Shown here piece after piece: positions 58,638 through 64,000 of a stretch of 64,000 bases of DNA. Position 1 is the stretch's first letter; each line of letters starts with the position of its first letter. The position numbers and the translations under genes were made by a program. The stretch is taken from assembly GCF_005239225.2 (NCBI RefSeq), contig NC_133299.1, forward strand, positions 13,441,154-13,505,153, in the 5' to 3' direction. The stretch is from Populus alba (Eukaryota > Streptophyta > Magnoliopsida > Malpighiales > Salicaceae). The notes under the pieces are model-generated. The model made no database searches and was not told where the DNA came from. It worked only from the letters and a program-made list of their open reading frames with translations.

Positions 58638-61600
58638 GTAGTTCTCCCTCATTGTCAAGTATTTAAGTTGAAGATATTCTGGACTTACTTTTTTTTATTA
58701 ATAGATATTAAATTCTATTTTTGAACAATTTTAATTTTAGTGAATACTTCAAGTGATGTGCATGAAACTTGAATTTTCAAAAACAACAAAGGAATAAACG
58801 ACATTTTATTGATTTGGGATGCTTTGAAATCATATCGATAAAGTTGGACCAAAAAGAAAAAAATCTACTACTTTGAAATAAATGTATGTGTCATTAAGTA
58901 TAATAAATCTTAAATTTGAGCTATATTAAAAAAATTACATGGTCTTAAAAAATAAATGTTAATTGCCCTAGAGCTGGCTTTTGTTATTTAATAAAATAAG
59001 ATATCATTATCATTGGTAACTAGCTGAAGGACCTGCACCACGGCGCTTTTTTTTGGTCATATTATCTTATTATCCAAACTTTTATGTTCTTATAGGTTTC
59101 CTTTATTACTAGCTTTGGTGTTCTGCTTCACTGTAAAGCCGAATTACTTTTATGTGTAAAAAGTAATGTTTGACTTTAAAATGAGATAAAAAAAAAATAT
59201 ATGAAAAACCGGTCATAACAATCTATATCCATTCTAATTAGGATTGAGCCAATCTAGAATATCTTGCCAAACTTGTTTTCACTGGTCATGTGATTAGAGT
59301 AATATGATAAAAAAAATAAAGAATTATAAAGCCCTTAGTTTTAATTTTTTAAACCCGAAAAAATCATGTAGTTTAATTTTCAATTAATCATAAAAAGATA
59401 AAATTAAAAAAAAATCAATTATACAAATTTTTTTTAAAAAAAAATAAGGAACAAAATTAAGATACAAAATAAATTTTATATTTAATTAAATGATGAAACA
59501 AAAAAAAATGATTTAGTAAAAGGACAAAAAATTAAAAAGAATTAGGCTCAAAATTGATATAAAAAATAAAAATAAAATTGTAACTTAAAGATGAAATTAA
59601 AAAGAATAATAATTTCTTACAAAAGATCCTAGAAAAAGTTAGAAAGAATGAGGCTCAAAAAGCTACACATGCATGCTTCTTTTTTTTTTTTTTACTTGGC
59701 TAAATACAAAAGTTTCCTAAGCTAACTTTCTAATTAAAAAAAAAAATTGTAAAAACTCTAGGCTTAAAATTTTTATTTTAAGGGTATTTCCATCATTTTA
59801 TTATGCATTTTAATTATTTATTATTTATTATATTTAGTCAAATATCAAATTGTTTTTCAGCTTAAATTGTAATAATAAAAAAAATTGAAAATACAAAATA
59901 CCCCTTGATGCTAGGTTTAAATTGTTTGCTTTAAAAGGTATTTTAGTTTTCTCACTATCAATCAAGACAAAAAAAACATTATCCTGGTTAATTTAAAAAT
60001 GATAAATAAATAATGTTAAAAAGACTTTTAATATCTTTAGAAGTGAGCAAAGGTTTAGTTTGGGGGGGGGGGTTGTTACCATCATATTATTCCAATGAAC
60101 CATACCAATAAATCTAGAGCTAAAATACGTTTTCAAGAAGAATTATGTTTTGTTAATATTAGCTACATAATGCCTTTTCTTTTGTTTTTTTAACTATTAT
60201 AGTATTTACTACTTTTATATATGCATTTATTACAGTTTAATATTTCATTTATTATCCGTTTCAATCTAGAACTCGTTGACTTTCTTTTAAATTTCAATAC
60301 ATAAATAATTTACAAATTTGAAGAATGTTATCCTTTCATATTAATTATATATTTTTTTAAAAATAATTGCTATTAAATTCTTCTAACAAATTGCATTACA
60401 TAGGAATACTATTTGATTGAAACCAACCCCTCTTAAAATATTGTCCTTCATTTTTTTTTATTTTATATCATTATAAGAATTAACTATCATAAAAGATAAA
60501 TCATTTTTCCTGGATGCTTGACATTCTTTTTTTTTTTTTTTTCATTCTAGTTATTAAGATGGGGGCGAAGAAACTTAGAAACACAATTAAATATCTTTGA
60601 CTACCACCTCTTTTTTTCTAATTCGAATAAGTTACAAAAAACAAAGAATAAAAGTGGATTTAACCTCAGCCAAACATGAAATTGGGTTAAAATTTCAAGT
60701 AAATTTACTTTAATGAAATCTTTAATTAAATTAACAGAACAGAAGTGGAAATACGGTTAGCGCAACAGTATCATTCAAGAAGTTGAAATAAAATAGAAAG
60801 ATTATACTTCTATTCTAATATAAAGTTCTACCTTAATTGTTATTTGAAAAAGTAAAAGTTATGTCTTGATCTGAGTAGGATATCATTTCTCTTCTGCATG
60901 TCCATGGAGTTTTAAAAAAATCAAAAGCATCTCAGAGATAGGTAGAGAGGTAGGAATTTTTCGAAACAAACCGCACTCCTTCGTATATGTCAGGAGTCCA
61001 TTGATGAGAAAGGGCTGGAAAAAGCTTGAACCCAATTCCTACAGTGATAAATATAAGCGCAATTGAAATTCATATGGAGTCATACGTTTGTGTACTGATA
61101 AGATCATTCACTATCATATCATATAATATGATCCATTTTTTAGTGTTAAATGTGGTTCACTCGGGCCATCGTTGGTAATTTTTTTTAATATTGTTGAATT
61201 CGTCTCATCAAGATTTTTTTTTATACCAGTAATGTTATAATTAGAACTTCAGTGTGTCTCTAAGATTAATTTCTTTTCTTTTCTCTTTGTTTTTTGATCA
61301 ATTAATATTTTTTTTAAAAGATATCACTATTCTGAATAACAATAAGCTATCAAAATTATGTAGAAATTATGCTATTTTATCAAAAAAAATAAATTCAAAT
61401 GTGTTATTTCACTAATAGTTTTCATTAACTATTCTAATTGTTTTTTTTTTAATTCTCTTTTTTTCTAGGGATTGCATTGACTGCTTCTAGCCACAATGAA
61501 GCAAATTTCTCTCCTTTCAAAGCAAAATGAACCAAAAGGCCATTGACTCATGCTCAAGAAAAAGTTAAAACTTTAAACATAGAATTTTGCGTCTGACATT

Positions 61601-62450
61601 CCCTGTCCAAAAAAAGAAAATTAACAAAATAGAAACTCATGATTGAGATCCAATGCTGATGTAACACCACTATTAATTATATCCCCAGTATTATTACTTC
61701 AATAAATATATCCTTACTCAATTTTCTATCATAGATTTATACTATGCGGGTTTTTTTTTCCCTTAAATAGATCTTCTTTCTTAAACTAAGTATTCAGAAA
61801 ATATTTTTTTTTTAGAATCAATTTATTTTTTGTGTTTTATTTTTTTTTCTTTGTTTCAAATGTTTTTTTTTATTTTTTTAGTTATTTTAATATATTGATG
61901 TTAAAATAATTTTTTTAAAAAAATATTATTTAGATATATTTTCAAGTGAAAAATAATTTAAAAAATAATTTTTACCAAAATATTAAACAAGCTCTTAGTA
62001 TAAAAAATTTTCAAGTAGTATTATAATTTATAAATATGCAAAGTTCTATAGATTCACCTTAATTACATAAAATTTATAATTGAAAATAGTAATGAAAATG
62101 GGAAATGAAAATCTTTCCTTCTTCTATTTCTAATTGAAATCAAAATTTTAACTTAATTTTATAAATTAATAAAGTAAAATTTATTTTTTTAAATTAAATA
62201 TATATTTACTTTTCTTTGAGTCAAAAGCTAAAAAGAAAAAAAAAAAATTAAGGTTTGGTTTGATAAAGATATTTATGTCTCTTTTGAGAATACGATTGAA
62301 ATTATATTTTCTAAATAATAAATATGTTTTTTTTAATAAATTTTTTTATATTTTTTATATTAATATTAAAAATATCATTTTAATATATTTATAAATAAAA
62401 AATACTCGAAAAAACATTTAAACTCTTCATTCAAAATTTAATGTCTACCA
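58638..62450. other. Intergenic, AT-rich repeats, no gene
   Basis: I see no gene. There is an 11-G tract near 60062-60072 and T tracts near 59681 and 60530. MITE-like cores of the type TTTTAATATATTGATGTTAA occur near 61880-61990 and in altered form at 62330-62420. Confidence 0.45.
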
Positions 62451-62457
62451 GAGACGA

Positions 62458-62463
62458 TGGGCC
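62458..62463 (+). promoter_or_regulatory. Site II element upstream of GRXS16
   Basis: TGGGCC at 62458-62463 with nearby AGCCCA at 62480-62485, GCCCAT at 62527 and GCCCAA at 62547 gives a cluster of site II-type motifs within 180 bp of the start codon. This is common in genes for plastid and mitochondrial proteins. No clear TATA box is seen. Confidence 0.45.
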
Positions 62464-62633
62464 TCAAACAATCATTCTAGCCCATTATTTTTTTGGAAAT
62501 ATGGGTTGAGCTCTCAAAGAAAAAATGCCCATTTATGGAAACAAAAGCCCAACGTCCTCTTACAAGCCATTTTCTGATAACCTGAAGGTTGCTCCTCTGC
62601 TCTCTGATTCGCAGCTTCTCATTTTGCTTTCCA

Positions 62634-64000
62634 ATGGCTACCATCACCATCTCTTCACTACAAACCTTTCCTTCTCTCCACTCTATTTCTTTGAATTCTC
62701 CCCAAAATACCCCCACTCTCTCATTCTATTCACAGTCAAAACCCTTCCCTTCCATCTCCTTAAAACCCTTCAATACAACACTTAAATTTAAACCTCGCTC
62801 TTTAATTATCACTGCAGCTTTCAAAACCCTCTCAGAGACGGAGTTAATTACTGTCCCATTAACGGCAGATGAGTTTAACTCAAAGATGCCGTCAGATTGT
62901 GGCGTTTACGCTGTTTATGATAAAAGTAATGACCTTCAATTTATTGGTGTCACTCGGAATATTGGGGCCAGCGTTTTCTCTCACCTGAAATCCGTGCCGG
63001 AGCTATGTCACTCCGTTAAGGTAATTTCTTTTCCTTTCTTCTGTTTTTTCCCTTAATTGCCTGACCTTTTTGTGATAATTACAACTGACACTCTGTTAAT
63101 CTTGGATGTTTAATTACTATTATATTATATAATGGATGATTGAATTTATAATTTTTTGAATTTTTGTTACATCTTGAAAAATTATATAAATATTGTCTTG
63201 AAAGTTGTTCTTGAGTCAAAATCTTGGTTGGCTAGATGTTGTGACACTTGATTAATTTAGAGTTCTAATGAGTGGATGTTGAATTCAAGAGCAATCCGAA
63301 AAGGAAAAGATTTGATGGTTTGTAACGGAAATCCTATACGGACCAGTTTAAAAAAGATGGGATTTGGTTGAACTTTGAGTGCGGAGCTTGAGTTATCAAG
63401 CGGAATCTGAACTTGGGAAATGTGTTATTGATGCTAGTGTGATTGAGCAGCCATTGAAAATCTGAACTTGGGATTTGGTCTTCTAAATCTAACTTCAGTA
63501 TTTCATTGTTTGATTTTTACCATTTGCATTGAAAGATACCGCGACTGCACTCACATTGTAAAAAAAGTCTTGTTGTTCCGCTTCCCCTTTATTGTTGTTG
63601 TTGTTCCCCTCAACCAACTTCGTTTAGAAGACCAAGGCCTTGCAAAATTAAGGCATCTAGTTGGAGAGTGGTGCTTAGGAGGATAGCATTAGTGATTTCT
63701 TCAAAATTAGAAGACCTTTCTAAGCTTTGTCTCTTAATGTGTCATGTGCTATGCAAATGTGTTGCCCCATGGGATGGGAGATATAGAGCAAGTTTTTTTT
63801 TTTTTTTTTTTTTTTTTCATTTTTATCATTAATGGTGAAGTTGGGGTCTGTCTTAACATGGTGGAGGATCTAATTTCAATGGTTTTTGGGAGAAAGAAAG
63901 AAACAAGCTGTTTTTGAATTTTGCAATTTCGCTATTATTTAGTGTTGCGGGTGGAACAAATGCTAGAATCTTTGGAAGTCATTATCTTTCAAAACAGTGT
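62634..64000 (+). CDS. GRXS16: Monothiol glutaredoxin S16, chloroplast, first exon (continues off the right edge)
   Basis: Exon 1 is 62634-63020 (129 residues), ending SVPELCHSVK before donor GTAATT. Residues 1 to about 60 are Ser/Thr/Pro-rich with few acidic residues, a typical plastid transit peptide (MATITISSLQTFPSLHSISL). After it come AAFKTLSETEL and the N-terminal GIY-YIG-like endonuclease fold characteristic of plant GRXS16, with GVYAVYD (90-96) and FIGVTRNIGASVFSHLKS. The glutaredoxin domain with its CGFS site must lie beyond the window. GRXS16 acts in plastid iron-sulfur and redox metabolism. The rest of the window (63021-64000) is intron as far as I can see, with a T tract near 63794-63818. 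No second exon was found. Confidence 0.9.

Noticed and set aside
62477..62716. Minus-strand open frame opposite GRXS16
   Set aside because: It is antisense to the transit-peptide coding region and promoter, with no domain; codon use follows the complement of the real gene.

Overview
The window is nuclear DNA from a woody-type eudicot. The evidence is many-exon genes with GT-AG introns, plant-specific families (tau-class GST, TBL O-acetyltransferase, type I MADS box, DOG1-like, GRXS16, acyl-CoA oxidase 4), eukaryotic tRNA genes and very AT-rich intergenic DNA full of decayed transposons. The gene content and repeat style fit Populus or another member of Salicaceae. That is an inference; no species-specific marker was tested.

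Layout. 1-3.5 kb: 5' half of a tomosyn/Lgl-type WD40 gene on the minus strand. 3.8 kb: tRNA-Ala(AGC). 5.5-8.1 kb: gene relics (DOG1-like, cytochrome P450) and a small TRIM retroelement. 9.0-13.1 kb: complete peroxisomal acyl-CoA oxidase 4 (ACX4, plus strand). 13-21 kb: repeats, namely a hAT-like element, a copia pol remnant, a duplicated last exon of the neighbouring SAC gene joined to a second identical tRNA-Ala, and a PPR relic. 21.1-27.2 kb: complete 20-exon SAC8-like phosphoinositide phosphatase (minus strand), with one U12-type AT-AC intron and one GC-AG intron. 27.6-33.7 kb: LINE fragment, (TA)n and AT-rich tandem repeats. 34.1-36.1 kb: complete CDC20, flanked by two copies of a 1.3-kb direct repeat. 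39.9-40.9 kb: disrupted tau GST. 41.6-44.5 kb: complete SCO1/HCC1-type copper chaperone (minus). 48.6-49.8 kb: three-exon gene for a 68-residue protein. 52.1-52.8 kb: single-exon type I MADS gene. 53-54.7 kb: partial TRIM and a Harbinger-type MITE. 54.85-56.7 kb: complete TBL xylan O-acetyltransferase-like gene (minus). 56.7-62.4 kb: repeats. 62.6 kb to the end: first exon of chloroplast glutaredoxin GRXS16.

The genes are unrelated housekeeping or developmental genes and do not form a pathway. From memory, ACX4 and SAC8 are also neighbours in Arabidopsis, so that pair may be conserved microsynteny. I found no CRISPR array, viral operon or evident novel system. The most informative signals are splice-site variants, the chimeric exon-tRNA duplication, the GST disruption and the small repeat elements. 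Exon coordinates were assigned by eye from splice signals and reading-frame continuity; every complete model sums to a whole number of codons.
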